Positions 8,779-17,480 of a DNA stretch of 64,000 nt are shown piece by piece (position 1 is the stretch's first letter; every line of letters starts with the position of its first letter). The DNA is from Streptomyces sp. I05A-00742 (lineage in GTDB: Bacteria; Actinomycetota; Actinomycetes; Streptomycetales; Streptomycetaceae): NCBI RefSeq assembly GCF_013055795.1, contig NZ_JABETO010000033.1, forward strand, positions 1 through 64,000, read 5' to 3'. Made by a program: the position numbers and the translations under genes. The notes beneath the pieces were generated by a model, which did not search any database, had not been told where the DNA came from, and was given only the letters and a program-made list of their open reading frames with translations.

Positions 8779-11366
8779 GCCGCGCGTGCGGCTGCGACGG
8801 GGCGGGAAGGGCGTCGTGCGCGGGAACTCCCGCCCGGCTGCCCGGCGATCCGGCCCGCTTCCGGTACGGCGCGATCCTGGAGCGGTTGCTCGACCGGATC
8901 TCCCGGGCCCGGGCCTTCGACGGCCGGCCGCTGGCCACGCTCGGCCGGTCGCCCGACGATCCCGCCGTCGCCCTGCTCGCCGCGGCGGCCGGCGCGCACC
9001 ACGTCCTGGGGTGGACGCTCCACCGGCTCGCCGTCGACTCCACGCTGCCCGGCACCGAGGACCGCGCCGCGCTGGTCCGGCTGACCGGCATGCTCGGGCA
9101 CGTGCCGCGGCCGGCGATCGCCGCCGAGGCCCTGCTGGCGTTCCGGGTCGGTACGCTCCCGGGCGCGCCGGACGTGGTGACGGTCCCCCGGGGACTCAGG
9201 GTGGGCACGGTGCCCGAACAGGGCGAACTGCCCGTGACCTTCGAGACGGACGCCGCCGTCGAGGCCCGCGGCGCGTGGAACGCGCTGCCGCCGCTGCGCG
9301 CGCTCGCCCTGCCGCCGGTATCGGAGGAGACCACGAGCGTCGAGGTCGAGGGCATCACCCTGGGGGCCAGGGCCGGCGACCGGGTGCTCGTCCACGCGGG
9401 GACCGACGCGGGCATGCCGTCCTGGCTCCTGGCCCGGGTCACGGACGTGGACGTCGCCGCGTCCGCCGAGCCCGCCCGTACCGTGCTCACGCTCTCCGGG
9501 GGGCGGCTGCTCTCCGTGGACGCCGCTCTGACGGAGCCCTCGGGGCCGGGCACGGTGATCCTCCTCGGGCAGCGGGCCCAGGCGTTCGGCGCGACCGCGC
9601 CGGACATCACGTTCATGCCGGACGCGGTACGGATCGAGCACGGCAAGCCGGTGCCGGGCTCGAAGCAGCTGCCGACCGAGTGGGCCGACTTCGTCATGGG
9701 CACCCTGTCCGACGACGACGGCCTCTGGCACATCCACCTCGACACCGTGCACCCGCAGGCCGCGCCGGACCGCGTCGTGGTCCTGGAGGCCGCCTCCGCG
9801 GACCCGCCGGTCGGCGTGGCGCGCGTCCTCGCCGTACGGGAGACCGCCCGGACGGACTTCGGGCTCTCCGCGCGGTGCACCCTGATCACCCTCCACCCCG
9901 ACCTGTACGAGACGTTCAACGACAAGGTCCGCGAAACGGTCATCCATGGGGAGACGGCACGCGGGACGCTCCTCGCGCACCTCCAGGAGCGCGTGCTGCC
10001 GGTCACCGATCCGGGGCCCGACGGCGAGCCCGCGCCACCGCAGCACCCCGGCTTCCCCCCGCAGAACCTTCCCGACCGGTTCTACCTCGCCGGGAGGCCG
10101 GCCCTGCCACCCGGACGGCGGGTGATCCTCACCGGGCGGACGGCCGGCGGCAGGACGGTCTCCGAGGCGGCCACGGTCCTCCGGGTGGAACACCACAACG
10201 GCGGCGCGCCGGAACAGCGGGCGACGCTGGTGGTGTTCGACGCGGACCTGGCGGGCCGCTGGACGGACGCCACGTTGACCGTGCTCGGCAACGTCGTACC
10301 GTCCTCGCACGCGCTGACGCCCGCCACGGGCGCCGAGACCGTGGGGTCCGGCGACCCGGCGGCCGTCCTGCCGCGCTTCCCGCTCGGGCAGTCGCCGCTC
10401 GCCCATGTGGCCGCGCCGGGGCCTCGCGGGTACGCCCCGGCGATCGAGGCCCGGGTCGACGACCGCCGTTACGAGCCCGCCGACACGCTGTACGGCGAAG
10501 GGCCCGACAGCCACCGGTTCCAGGTCACCGAGCGGCCCGACGGCGGGTTCGAGCTGCGGTTCGCCGGGCGGCTGCCCAGCGGGACCGGCAACGTCGCCGC
10601 CCGCTACCGCGTCGGCGGCGGGTCGGCGGGGAACCTTCCGGTCGGCCGGCTGTCGCAGATCGTCACCCCGGTGAGCGGTGTGGACTCCGTGACCAATCCC
10701 CTGGCCGCGGAGGGCGGCAGCGACGCCGAGACGACCGAGGAGCTGCGCACCGCCGCGCCGAGGGCGGTCCGGACGCTGGACCGGGTGGTGTCCCTGGCGG
10801 ACTTCGAGGCGTTCGCCCAGGCGTACCGGGGCGTCGGCAAGGCATCGGCCGTCGAACTCCGGGCGGGGGCGCGGCGGTTCGTGTGCCTCACGGTCGCCAC
10901 CACCTCCCTCGCGCCGCCGGCCCCGGGCTCGGACCTGGTGGCCGGCCTGCACGCCGCGCTCGTCGCGGCGGCGCCGCCGGGGACTCGCCTGCGGATCGCG
11001 GGCTTCGTCGACCTGCCGATGACCGTGGCACTGGCCCTCGCCTCCGACCCGGACCTGCCCCGGCCCCGCGTGGAGGCCGCCGTGCGTGCCGCCCTCGTCC
11101 GCGGCTTCGGCAGACCGGCCCGGCCGTTCGGCACCGCCGTGCACCGCTCGCAGATCACCGCCGCCGCGCAGGGCGTCCCCGGCGTCAGGGCCGTGCTCCT
11201 CACCCGCTTCTCCGCGCCGGGCGTCACACCGGACGCCGCGGGGCGGCTGCCCTGCCCCGGGCCGGTCATGGTGACCGGCCCGGGTCCCGGCCCGGCCCGG
11301 CTGGAACCGGCGCGGCTGCTGTCCGTCGCCGGAGCCGACATCACGTTCACGGAGTTGACCGTATGA
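8775..11366 (+). CDS. Baseplate J-like wedge protein 2
   Basis: An 863-residue protein overlapping the preceding gene by 4 bp (ATGA). It is a diverged relative of the previous protein. YRVGGGSAGNLPVG, VTNPLAAEGGSDAETTEELR, AAPRAVRTLDRVVSLADFEAFA and YRGVGKASAV reproduce the J-core order in its last third. The N-terminal part (RFRYGAILERLLDRISRARAF) matches the opening of actinobacterial 'putative baseplate assembly proteins'. A Cys-rich start (CGCDGAGRASCAG) is unusual and might bind a metal, but this is only suggestive. Two long J-like proteins in tandem are normal for actinobacterial eCIS loci and probably form a heteromeric wedge. Confidence 0.75.
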   Translation: MSRACGCDGAGRASCAGTPARLPGDPARFRYGAILERLLDRISRARAFDGRPLATLGRSPDDPAVALLAAAAGAHHVLGWTLHRLAVDSTLPGTEDRAALVRLTGMLGHVPRPAIAAEALLAFRVGTLPGAPDVVTVPRGLRVGTVPEQGELPVTFETDAAVEARGAWNALPPLRALALPPVSEETTSVEVEGITLGARAGDRVLVHAGTDAGMPSWLLARVTDVDVAASAEPARTVLTLSGGRLLSVDAALTEPSGPGTVILLGQRAQAFGATAPDITFMPDAVRIEHGKPVPGSKQLPTEWADFVMGTLSDDDGLWHIHLDTVHPQAAPDRVVVLEAASADPPVGVARVLAVRETARTDFGLSARCTLITLHPDLYETFNDKVRETVIHGETARGTLLAHLQERVLPVTDPGPDGEPAPPQHPGFPPQNLPDRFYLAGRPALPPGRRVILTGRTAGGRTVSEAATVLRVEHHNGGAPEQRATLVVFDADLAGRWTDATLTVLGNVVPSSHALTPATGAETVGSGDPAAVLPRFPLGQSPLAHVAAPGPRGYAPAIEARVDDRRYEPADTLYGEGPDSHRFQVTERPDGGFELRFAGRLPSGTGNVAARYRVGGGSAGNLPVGRLSQIVTPVSGVDSVTNPLAAEGGSDAETTEELRTAAPRAVRTLDRVVSLADFEAFAQAYRGVGKASAVELRAGARRFVCLTVATTSLAPPAPGSDLVAGLHAALVAAAPPGTRLRIAGFVDLPMTVALALASDPDLPRPRVEAAVRAALVRGFGRPARPFGTAVHRSQITAAAQGVPGVRAVLLTRFSAPGVTPDAAGRLPCPGPVMVTGPGPGPARLEPARLLSVAGADITFTELTV

Positions 11367-13843
11367 GTGTGCCTACCACGGTGGGCGGCGGGACCGACCT
11401 GCCGGAGACCCGCGTCGAGGCGGTCGCCGAGGCCCTGTACGGCCTGCTGCCGGCCCATGTGCGCCAGGCGGATCTCGCCGCGGGCGGGGCCCTGCGGGCG
11501 CTGTGCGGGGTGCTGGGGCCGGCGAGCGCCGAGATCGACGCCGAGATCGAGGCGTGGTACGACGCGCTGTTCGTCGAGACGGCCGGGGAGGCGGCGCTCG
11601 CCGCGATCGCCGCTCTCGTCGCCGCGCCTCCGACGCGTCCCGTCCCGGGTGGGGCCGGTACCGGCCGTCGCGCGTTCGTGGCCAACACGATCCGCTACCG
11701 GCGGGGCAAGGGAACGGCCCGGGTCGTCGAGGCGATGGCCGGCGACGTCACCGGCCTGGCCGCGGTCGCGGTCGAGTACCACCGGCGGCTGGCCCGCTGC
11801 GCGCACCTGCTGGACGTGCGTCCGGACCGCCCGGCCACCGCCGCCCTCACCCCGGGCGGGTCCGCGTCGTCGGCCGGGAGCGCCTTCGACCGGCTGCCCC
11901 GCCTGCTCGACGTCCGGCGCGTCGACGGGGCGTCCCCCGGCCGGCCCGCCGGACGGCACGCGCCGGCCGCCGTCGGCGTCCATCTGCTGCGGCCGTCGGT
12001 GGCGCGGTTCCCCGCCCCCGCGGGGGACACCGTGCCGGCCGCGGACATGGCGGGCGTTCCGCGGGCCCGGCCGTGGACGGTCGGCGGGACCGCGCCGCCG
12101 GGATACTTCCAGCTGGCCCAGCAACCGGGCGCCGTACTGCGCCTGTTCAACCCGGACCGCCGGGCCCGCGCCGTCGGCTCCCGGCTCCGGGAGGCCGACC
12201 TGCCCGACCGGCTGAGCCGCCTGCCCCTGCACCTGGAGACCGCGGAACTGCGCGCCGCCGCGCTGGAGAAACGGCCGCCGCGGCTGCCCGGCCGCCCCTG
12301 GTTCGACGGCGCCGACGAACCGTTCACGGTCTTCCTCCGGCGGGACGGCGAGACGGCCTTCCGGCGCGTCCCACCGGCCGAGGTCCGGATCGCCGACCTG
12401 GAGTCCCCGCCGGCTCCCCCGGGCGCCCGGGTCGCCCCCGAGGTGACGCACACGTGGTACGAGCCCGGGGCCGCGAAGCCGGAGCGCCGGAGCGGCACGC
12501 ATCCCGTCGCGTGCGCCGTCGACCCCGTGACCGGCCGCGTCGTCGTGGCCGGGGTACCCGGGCCGGACGTCGCCGAGGTGCGGGTGGCCTGTGCCACGGC
12601 CGCCGGCCGGGCCGTCGGAGCCGGTGCCCAGGACCGCAACGCCCCGGACCGGCCGTTCGACGTGCGGAGCACCGGCGAGACGAGGGATCTGGTCTGGGTC
12701 GTCGATCCCACCGCCGGGGCCGGTGGTTCCCCGGAGACGTCGGGCCGTACCGTCGCCACGCTCGCGGACGCCCTCGCCGGGGTCGCGTCCCAGGGGGCGG
12801 GCCACCGCAGCATCGTCGTCCTGGCCCGCTGCGACCTGGAGGCCGCGCCCGCCGGCTCGGCCACGCTCGACGTGACGGTGCCCCCCGCGTCCGAGGTGCA
12901 CCTTGTGGCCGCGCAGTGGCGGCGGCCGAGGGTGCTGCCCGGCGCGGACCCCGACCCCGCCCTGCGCGGGTTCGTCGTCCGGCGGGAACGGCGCTGCACG
13001 GTGGACGCGCCGGCGCGGGTGCTGCGCGGGCCGGGGGAGGCCGGGGCGCCGGCCGGCCGGCTCGTGCTCGACGGCCTCGAACTCACCGGCGGTCTGCGCC
13101 TCGGCGCGGACGCGGTGTCCGAACTCGACCTGCGGTACGTGACGTTGCGCGCCCCGGGCGGCGTCGCCGTGGGCGCGGACGGCGACCTCACCGCCGTCCG
13201 GATCGGCGTGGACCACGCGGTCTGCGGCCCGCTGCGGATCGGGGACTCGGACACCGCGGTGAGTGGCGAACTGCTGGTCACCGACAGTGTCGTGACGGCG
13301 GACGGCGCGGCGGGCCCGGCTCTCGCCGCGCCGGGCCTCGACGTCGCGCTGCGCGACGTCACCGTGCTCGGGACGTCGTCCGTACGCTCCCTCACCGCGA
13401 CGAACGCCGTGTTCGCGGAGGCCGTGACGGTCACGCGCCGCCAGACCGGCTGTGTGCGCCACAGCTTCGTACCGCACGGCTCCGCGGTACCGCGCCAGTT
13501 CCGCTGTCAGCCGTCCCTCGCCCTGGCGGCGGCCGAGGAGGCCGCGGGCCGGCCGTTGTCGCCGGACGAGGCCGACGTGGTCCGTTTCGCGAACGAACCC
13601 CTCTTCCTGGACACGGCCGCGGACGAGCCGACACTGGCCATGCTGCATCCGCTCTGCCCCGACAGCGTCCGCTCGGGGGGTGAGGGCGACGTCGAGATGG
13701 GCGCCTTCGCCCGTGCCGCTTTCGGGATCGCCGTCGCCGACGTGCGGGCCCTCTTCGACGAGTACCTACCGGTCGCCCTGGCGGCCCGAGTCATCGACGA
13801 CACGCGCTCCGGCGCTGTCGCAGCCCGGAGGAACAGACCATGA
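11363..13843 (+). CDS. gpI-like tail protein with long beta-rich C-terminal extension
   Basis: An 826-residue protein starting at the ATG in an ATGA overlap. The first 150 residues fit phage tail protein I (gpI): RVEAVAEALYGLLPAHVRQAD, ALRALCGVL, then IDAEIEAWYDALFVETAGEAAL and FVANTIRYRRGKGTARVVEAMA. The rest is not gpI. Residues about 480-690 have regularly spaced strands (RLVLDGLELTGGLRLGADAV, ELDLRYVTLRAPGGVAVG, VSGELLVTDSVVTADGAAGP), suggesting a right-handed beta-helix as in tail spikes. So the protein may be both a wedge protein and an outward-pointing fibre. Phage gpI is about 200 aa. The beta-helix is inferred from periodicity only. Confidence 0.7.
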   Translation: MSVPTTVGGGTDLPETRVEAVAEALYGLLPAHVRQADLAAGGALRALCGVLGPASAEIDAEIEAWYDALFVETAGEAALAAIAALVAAPPTRPVPGGAGTGRRAFVANTIRYRRGKGTARVVEAMAGDVTGLAAVAVEYHRRLARCAHLLDVRPDRPATAALTPGGSASSAGSAFDRLPRLLDVRRVDGASPGRPAGRHAPAAVGVHLLRPSVARFPAPAGDTVPAADMAGVPRARPWTVGGTAPPGYFQLAQQPGAVLRLFNPDRRARAVGSRLREADLPDRLSRLPLHLETAELRAAALEKRPPRLPGRPWFDGADEPFTVFLRRDGETAFRRVPPAEVRIADLESPPAPPGARVAPEVTHTWYEPGAAKPERRSGTHPVACAVDPVTGRVVVAGVPGPDVAEVRVACATAAGRAVGAGAQDRNAPDRPFDVRSTGETRDLVWVVDPTAGAGGSPETSGRTVATLADALAGVASQGAGHRSIVVLARCDLEAAPAGSATLDVTVPPASEVHLVAAQWRRPRVLPGADPDPALRGFVVRRERRCTVDAPARVLRGPGEAGAPAGRLVLDGLELTGGLRLGADAVSELDLRYVTLRAPGGVAVGADGDLTAVRIGVDHAVCGPLRIGDSDTAVSGELLVTDSVVTADGAAGPALAAPGLDVALRDVTVLGTSSVRSLTATNAVFAEAVTVTRRQTGCVRHSFVPHGSAVPRQFRCQPSLALAAAEEAAGRPLSPDEADVVRFANEPLFLDTAADEPTLAMLHPLCPDSVRSGGEGDVEMGAFARAAFGIAVADVRALFDEYLPVALAARVIDDTRSGAVAARRNRP

Positions 13844-16338
13844 CCATCCGCAACGACGCCACCCGCCTGACGGTCCGGGCACAGGACGAGCGGCAGCCGC
13901 GCTCGGTCGTCGTCCGGCAGGGGCAGGTGCTGCTGGACGCCGACCTCGACGCACAGGGCGGGCACCTGCTCGACCGGGTCGAGACGGAGACCGGCGACGT
14001 GCTCGGCTCCGGCGGGCGCCTCGTGGTCCCGGCCGCGTCGGGTGCCTTCTCCGTGACACCGGCGGCCACGCCGGGCGCGTGCGGGATCGGCACGGGGCAC
14101 GGCTTCCTCGGCGGCTGGCTGGTCGAGAACAGGACCGAGAACTGCCTGGTGGGCAACCAGCCGCACCCCTGGACCGGCACCGCCGCCACGGGCCCGGTGC
14201 TCCTCGCGCTCAAGGCGCTCGTCCGGTACGTCGACTCCGTCGAGGAGCCGGCCTACGCCGATCCGGCCCTCGGTGACGCCCAGGCGGCCGGACGTGCCCT
14301 GGTCGACTGGCAGGTGTTCCCCTTCGTCCCCGAGGGGGGCTGGGGCCCGGGCCTCGACTGCGCCACGGCCACGGAGCACGCGGACTGGAAGAAGCTCGTC
14401 CAGCCGTCGACCGGCACCCTGACGGTGGTCCCCGACCAGGCACCCCCGTCGTCCGATCCGTGCTCGCTCACCCCGCAGGGCGGGTTCTCCCGGCCGGAGA
14501 ACCTCCTGTACCGGATCGAGGTGCACGGCGGTGTCCCGAACAGCGACCGGCCGGACGCGGACGGCCCGCGGTTCGGCATGGAGGGCCTCACGGTCAAGCT
14601 GTCGCGGCGCAACGCGTCCGTCCTGGCCCGGGTCGTGACGGTCGACGGTACGGCCGTCACCGTCGAGCCGCCGGCCCTCGATCCGCTCAACTGGTTCACG
14701 GCCGGCGCCTACGCCGAGTTCGTGTCGGAGCACGACGACGTCGACCCCCGCGACGCGGCCCAGGGGCAGCGGCTGTTCCAGGTCGCGCGGGTCACGGACA
14801 CCGTCGTGACGCTGGAGACCGCCGCGACGGCCCTCGCCGGATCGATCAAGAGCGACACGACGGGCTGGTTCCTGCGGCTGTGGGACGCCTTCCCGAACGG
14901 CAAGGGGGTCGCCACCGCCCAGGCGTCGCCCGACGACCCGGACCTCTCCCTCCCCCTCGACCTGGGCGACGGCCTGGCGATCCGCCTCGGCCGGGGCGGC
15001 CTCGACATCTTCCGCCGCGGCGACCACTGGACGTTCGCCGCCCGGGCCGACGGGTCGGTCGACTGGCCGGAGGGCCTGCACGAGCGGCCCCACGGCCCGG
15101 AGACCCGGTACGCGCCGCTGGCCGCCCTGACCGGCCCGACGACCGCCCGGGACTGCCGGGTACGGGCCGCGACCCTGACCGACCGCGCGCTGCTGTACCG
15201 GGGCGGCGACGGCCAGGGGATCCCGGCGCCGGCGGGCGGCGGCTTCGTCACCCTCCCCGGCCGGCTACGGGTCGCGGTGATGCGCGGACGCGTCCCGGTG
15301 CCCAGTGCCGTGGTCACCTGGAGCATGCCCGCGGGCGGCATCCCGAGCCGGGTCGGGGGCTCCGCGGTGGACGGGGCGAACAGCTTCACGAGCGAGACGG
15401 ACGAGAACGGGCTGTGCGAGGTCCCGTGGGCCGTCGACGCGAGCCGTACCGACGAGGACCACCACGTGCAGGCGGTGCTCACCTCGCCCACGGGCACTCC
15501 CGAGGGCCCGCCGCTGCTCTTCACGGCCGGCTTCCGGACGGCCGCCGGCACGAGCTACCGGCCCGGTGACTGCGAACTGCTCCAGGGGTCCAAGACGGTG
15601 CAGGAGGCGCTCGACGTGCTGTGCGCCAACATGGGCGGTTCCGTGGTGCTCCCGACGCTGCGGCTCGAGTCGATCAATCTGAGCGACCATGACGGGGTAT
15701 GGAATCTGATCAAGGAAGGCCTCATCCGCAACGGGGCCGAGGTGTCGCACACCGCCTTCGTGGGCGGGATCCACCTGAGCATCTCCATCCCGGATTCCGC
15801 GATGCAGTTGAAGACGGCGGCACAGCCGTTCGACCCGCTGATCGAGGTCCATCTGGACCTGCCCTACCCGGTGACGGATCCCGACAAGGTCTACTGGGAG
15901 CGGGCATCGGAGTCCGGCGTCCCGTTGGACCCGACCATCACCGCCCCCTTCGGGTTCCACCGGGTGCGGCTGGACGGGACCGTGAAGGTGACGCAGACGA
16001 CGGGAACCGCCAGACTGCAGTGGACGCCGTCGGAGACGGCCAAGATGTTCCTCGACAGGGCGCCACAGCACCAGTGGGGCAACAAGGCCGTCCTGGACGA
16101 ATTCGGGACGACCCAATGGCAGCCCGCGGAGACGGTCCCGCCGGTCCTCTGCCTCCTGCGGATCCGATCCGCCCACATCTGGGCCCTTGACCCGAATACG
16201 GGCCGCCGGGCGTACCTGAACGCGGAGCACCTGGGGGCCCAAGGCACCGCGACCCATCGTCCACTCGACCTGTCCTGGCGCGATCCGCAACGGGCCGCGG
16301 ACCTCGACCTGTTCTTCTACCTCAAGGTCAACGGATAG
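13840..16338 (+). CDS. DUF6519-type eCIS-associated protein
   Basis: An 832-residue protein, last of the visible eCIS operon, starting at an ATG overlapping the gpI-like stop. Its N terminus (TRLTVRAQDERQPRSVVVRQ, then GQVLLDADLDAQGGHLLDRVE) fits the DUF6519 pattern 'D.TR.tf....hY..V..QQGRV.LDAD.NEq'. That family occurs in eCIS loci as a structural component of unknown role. The middle (RIEVHGG, RFGMEGLTVKLSRRNASVLARV) is beta-rich and the C terminus (about residues 560-832) resembles a fibre or adhesin-like domain. It converges with, and overlaps by 22 bp, the CGNR regulator gene, so the operon ends here. Confidence 0.6.
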   Translation: MTIRNDATRLTVRAQDERQPRSVVVRQGQVLLDADLDAQGGHLLDRVETETGDVLGSGGRLVVPAASGAFSVTPAATPGACGIGTGHGFLGGWLVENRTENCLVGNQPHPWTGTAATGPVLLALKALVRYVDSVEEPAYADPALGDAQAAGRALVDWQVFPFVPEGGWGPGLDCATATEHADWKKLVQPSTGTLTVVPDQAPPSSDPCSLTPQGGFSRPENLLYRIEVHGGVPNSDRPDADGPRFGMEGLTVKLSRRNASVLARVVTVDGTAVTVEPPALDPLNWFTAGAYAEFVSEHDDVDPRDAAQGQRLFQVARVTDTVVTLETAATALAGSIKSDTTGWFLRLWDAFPNGKGVATAQASPDDPDLSLPLDLGDGLAIRLGRGGLDIFRRGDHWTFAARADGSVDWPEGLHERPHGPETRYAPLAALTGPTTARDCRVRAATLTDRALLYRGGDGQGIPAPAGGGFVTLPGRLRVAVMRGRVPVPSAVVTWSMPAGGIPSRVGGSAVDGANSFTSETDENGLCEVPWAVDASRTDEDHHVQAVLTSPTGTPEGPPLLFTAGFRTAAGTSYRPGDCELLQGSKTVQEALDVLCANMGGSVVLPTLRLESINLSDHDGVWNLIKEGLIRNGAEVSHTAFVGGIHLSISIPDSAMQLKTAAQPFDPLIEVHLDLPYPVTDPDKVYWERASESGVPLDPTITAPFGFHRVRLDGTVKVTQTTGTARLQWTPSETAKMFLDRAPQHQWGNKAVLDEFGTTQWQPAETVPPVLCLLRIRSAHIWALDPNTGRRAYLNAEHLGAQGTATHRPLDLSWRDPQRAADLDLFFYLKVNG

Positions 16339-16949
16339 GAACTCTCGCGGCCCGGAGCCGTGCGCCCGTCGGACTCCTGACCCTCCGCCCGCCGCCGCTC
16401 CCGCAGGGCGCGGACGCGCCCCCTGCTCGCGCAGGCCGGTGAGGGACACCACCGCCGGCGACCCGTCGGGTTGGCGAAGACGCCGCGGCAGTCGTGTTCC
16501 GGGCAGACGGCCAGCGAGGTCCGTTCCGGGCCGGTGAGGTGGTCGACGGCCTGCCGGACGATCCGGGCCAGTGCGGCGCCGGTGTCGGCCGGGGGCTCGC
16601 GGAGCAGCCGGCCGGCGACGGTGAGCCGGACCGGGTCGGGCTGCTCGGTGAGGAAGCGGCCGATCTCCGACGCCGCGCCGGCGGGCGGGAGTTCACCTTC
16701 CACGACCGCGAGGGCCAGCACGCGAAGGGTCTCGCGGACGGCGTGCGCCTGCCGCACATCGGCCTCGTCGGGGGGCCGGACCGGGGTCAGCTCACTGCGG
16801 TCGAACCACTCCCCCAGCCGTTCGGCCGTGGCGATGCGTTCGACCGGCCGGGCGCTGAACGTACGGCCACTGGTCGCCAGCAGGTTGAGCCAGGTCGCGC
16901 CGCAGTCGAAGCGGAAGGCCAGGCGGTCCTCTTCACCCATGGCACCCAT
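16317..16949 (-). CDS. CGNR zinc-finger transcriptional regulator (ABATE domain)
   Basis: A 210-residue protein. Residues about 9-135 match the ABATE domain (LAFRFDCGATWLNLLATSGR; ADVRQAHAVRETLRVLALAV). Residues 149-173 are the CGNR treble-clef finger with cysteines C149, C154, C168 and C173, in which GVFANPTGRRRWC replaces the usual CGN-R block. Members are probable ligand-responsive DNA-binding regulators. The start is either 16949 or 16940; both lie beside the first palindrome in the divergent promoter region. It faces the decarboxylase/phosphotriesterase pair and probably controls it and itself. Its 3' end overlaps the last eCIS gene, which looks incidental. Confidence 0.8.
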   Translation of the reverse strand: MGAMGEEDRLAFRFDCGATWLNLLATSGRTFSARPVERIATAERLGEWFDRSELTPVRPPDEADVRQAHAVRETLRVLALAVVEGELPPAGAASEIGRFLTEQPDPVRLTVAGRLLREPPADTGAALARIVRQAVDHLTGPERTSLAVCPEHDCRGVFANPTGRRRWCPSPACASRGRVRALRERRRAEGQESDGRTAPGRESSYPLTLR

Positions 16950-16950
16950 C

Positions 16951-17003
16951 GTAACGGTTCATACGTTACATTGGCAGAGTCGCTGTAACGGCTCACCCGT
17001 TAC
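16951..17003. promoter_or_regulatory. Two 19-bp palindromic operators in a divergent promoter
   Basis: GTAACGGTTCATACGTTAC (16951-16969) and GTAACGGCTCACCCGTTAC (16985-17003) are the same 6-7-6 dyad, GTAACG-N7-CGTTAC, with outer arms identical in both copies. Their centres are 34 bp apart, close to three helical turns, which suits side-by-side dimers. The first copy begins 1 bp beyond the possible 16949 start of the CGNR gene and the second ends 36 bp before the decarboxylase start. They are the obvious candidate sites for the adjacent CGNR regulator. Confidence 0.7.
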
Positions 17004-17039
17004 GGCGGGGAAATGGTTCCGGGGTGGGAAGGACGCGGG

Positions 17040-17480
17040 ATGACTGAGGACATCGGCCGGGGACTGCGGGAGGCGCGGATCGACCGCGCGGCGGGGTACC
17101 GGCTGCTGGACGTGCTCCAGGACGAGGGGACGCAGGAGGCGACCCTTCCGGGCCTGGAGCGCATGGCGCCGGGGTTCGCCGACTGGATCGTCACGAGCCT
17201 GTTCGGCGGCACGTACCAGCGCGACGGGCTGTCGCTGCGGGACCGGCAGATCGCCAATCTGGCCGCGCTCACCGCGCTCGGCGGCGTGGAGGCGCAGCTG
17301 GCCGGGCACGTGCGGACCGGTCTCCGGGTGGGGCTCACGGCGGAGGAGGTGGTCGAGGTGTTCGTCCACATCGCCCCGTACATCGGGGTGCCCAAGGCGC
17401 TGGCCGGGCTGCGCGTGGCCACCGCGGCGCTGGCGGCCGACGCCGGGGCCGCCGGGCGGACCGCGGAGGACGCCGCATGA
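17040..17480 (+). CDS. Carboxymuconolactone decarboxylase-family protein
   Basis: A 146-residue protein with the CMD/AhpD-like helical core. LSLRDRQIANLAALTALGGVE leads into LAGHVRTGLRVGLTAEEVVEVFVH and ends in the family's 'Y.G.P.A..al' pattern (YIGVPKALAGLRVA). His in the AGH motif is present, but the CxxC pair of AhpD-type disulfide reductases is absent, so it belongs with decarboxylase-like members. The ATG at 17040 follows GGAAGGA; an in-frame ATG at 17013 lies too near the operator. It overlaps the phosphotriesterase-like gene by 4 bp. The true substrate is unknown. Confidence 0.75.
   Translation: MTEDIGRGLREARIDRAAGYRLLDVLQDEGTQEATLPGLERMAPGFADWIVTSLFGGTYQRDGLSLRDRQIANLAALTALGGVEAQLAGHVRTGLRVGLTAEEVVEVFVHIAPYIGVPKALAGLRVATAALAADAGAAGRTAEDAA

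Noticed and set aside
8643..11144. Long minus-strand ORF opposite the second Baseplate J gene
   Set aside because: Same antisense artefact; composition and lack of motifs do not support coding.
1..16338. Prophage explanation for the tail-like genes
   Set aside because: No capsid, portal, terminase, holin or integrase is associated; gene set and order match an eCIS.
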